A DNA stretch of 5,554 bases from Acidimicrobiaceae bacterium (GTDB taxonomy: Bacteria; Actinomycetota; Acidimicrobiia; Acidimicrobiales; Palsa-688), in NCBI GenBank assembly GCA_030838025.1, contig JAUTXM010000458.1, positions 1 to 5,554 on the forward strand. The letters are read 5' to 3'. Shown here piece by piece: positions 5,356 to 5,554 of this stretch. The notes under the pieces were generated by a model. The model did not search any database. It was given only the letters and a program-made list of their open reading frames with translations, and was not told where the DNA came from. The number at the start of each line of letters is the position of its first letter. Within the stretch, counting starts at the first letter, position 1. The position numbers and the translations under genes were made by a program.

Positions 5356-5554
5356 CGCCGTCGCTCGCAGCACCGTGCCGCTGTGGCCGCTCGCCGATCA
5401 CATCGGAGTGGAACCCCGCGAGCTCCTCGACGCCGCGGCCCTGGCCCGGCTGCCGCCACGATCGCTCATCCACGTCGCCCAAGCAGTCAAGTTCCCCGTC
5501 GCCGAACTGTTCACCCGCGTCAACAGGGAGCCGGCCTACAACGACGACGCGGCC
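5324..5554 (+). CDS. Fourth operon gene, partial; small helical protein of unknown function
   Basis: The frame opens at ATG 5324 and runs off the right edge, giving 77 residues. It overlaps the end of the preceding gene by 32 bases in another frame, so it is probably translated together with it. No clear Shine-Dalgarno precedes the ATG; a GTG at about 5369 is a less likely start. Residues 20-63 (LWPLADHIGVEPRELLDAAA, then LPPRSLIHVAQAVKFPVAEL) form several short helices that resemble a helix-turn-helix of the XRE kind (LA..hGV...eLl...). Third positions are strongly G/C, as in the genes before it. It could be a DNA-binding subunit or the N-terminus of another recombinase-like protein. The family cannot be named from this part. 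Confidence 0.65.
   Translation, partial: MISVTTLRLADAVARSTVPLWPLADHIGVEPRELLDAAALARLPPRSLIHVAQAVKFPVAELFTRVNREPAYNDDAA

Noticed and set aside
1..5554. CRISPR array, tRNA or rRNA
   Set aside because: No regularly spaced repeats, no cloverleaf with a TTCGA-type arm and 3' end pattern, and no rRNA-like conserved stretches were seen.

Overview
The window is GC-rich with strong G/C bias at third codon positions and GTG starts. The left edge holds the tail of a secreted-protein domain common in actinobacteria. Together these suggest a high-GC Actinomycetota genome or plasmid; the genus cannot be read from the sequence.

Layout. Bases 1-103 encode the C-terminal tail of a probable secreted or wall-associated protein. 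Bases 104 to about 1369 form a mobile-element graveyard. It holds a minus-strand decayed gene of unknown function (403-795, broken by an in-frame TGA), the C-terminal catalytic stub of a tyrosine recombinase on the minus strand (about 780-911), and the C-terminal stub of a Tn3-family transposase on the plus strand (about 868-1105, with a one-base shift at a C run). The last two stubs meet near 870-910, and each lacks its 5' part. No convincing gene lies in 104-402 or 1106-1369. An intact HxlR-family regulator follows on the minus strand (1370-1729).

From about 1763 to the right edge runs a compact, intact plus-strand operon. It encodes a DDE integrase/transposase of the MuA/TniA/TnsB type (1795-3261), an AAA+ ATPase of the TniB/TnsC/MuB type (3258-4010), a 451-residue protein that resembles a degenerate P-loop domain joined to a tyrosine-recombinase-like domain lacking the usual catalytic residues (4000-5355), and the start of a fourth small helical protein (5324 onward). 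All junctions overlap, so the genes are probably translated together. The integrase gene is preceded by a possible promoter, an inverted repeat in the spacer shared with hxlR, and an 11-codon leader ORF whose stop overlaps its GTG start.

Interpretation. The operon has the integrase-then-ATPase core of Tn7/Tn5053/Mu-like transposons. However, the place usually taken by TniQ/TnsD is held by the unusual third protein and its partner. I infer a Tn7-like element with a non-standard target-selection or accessory module. The fourth gene is cut off and the right end is outside the window, so the system cannot be fully judged here.
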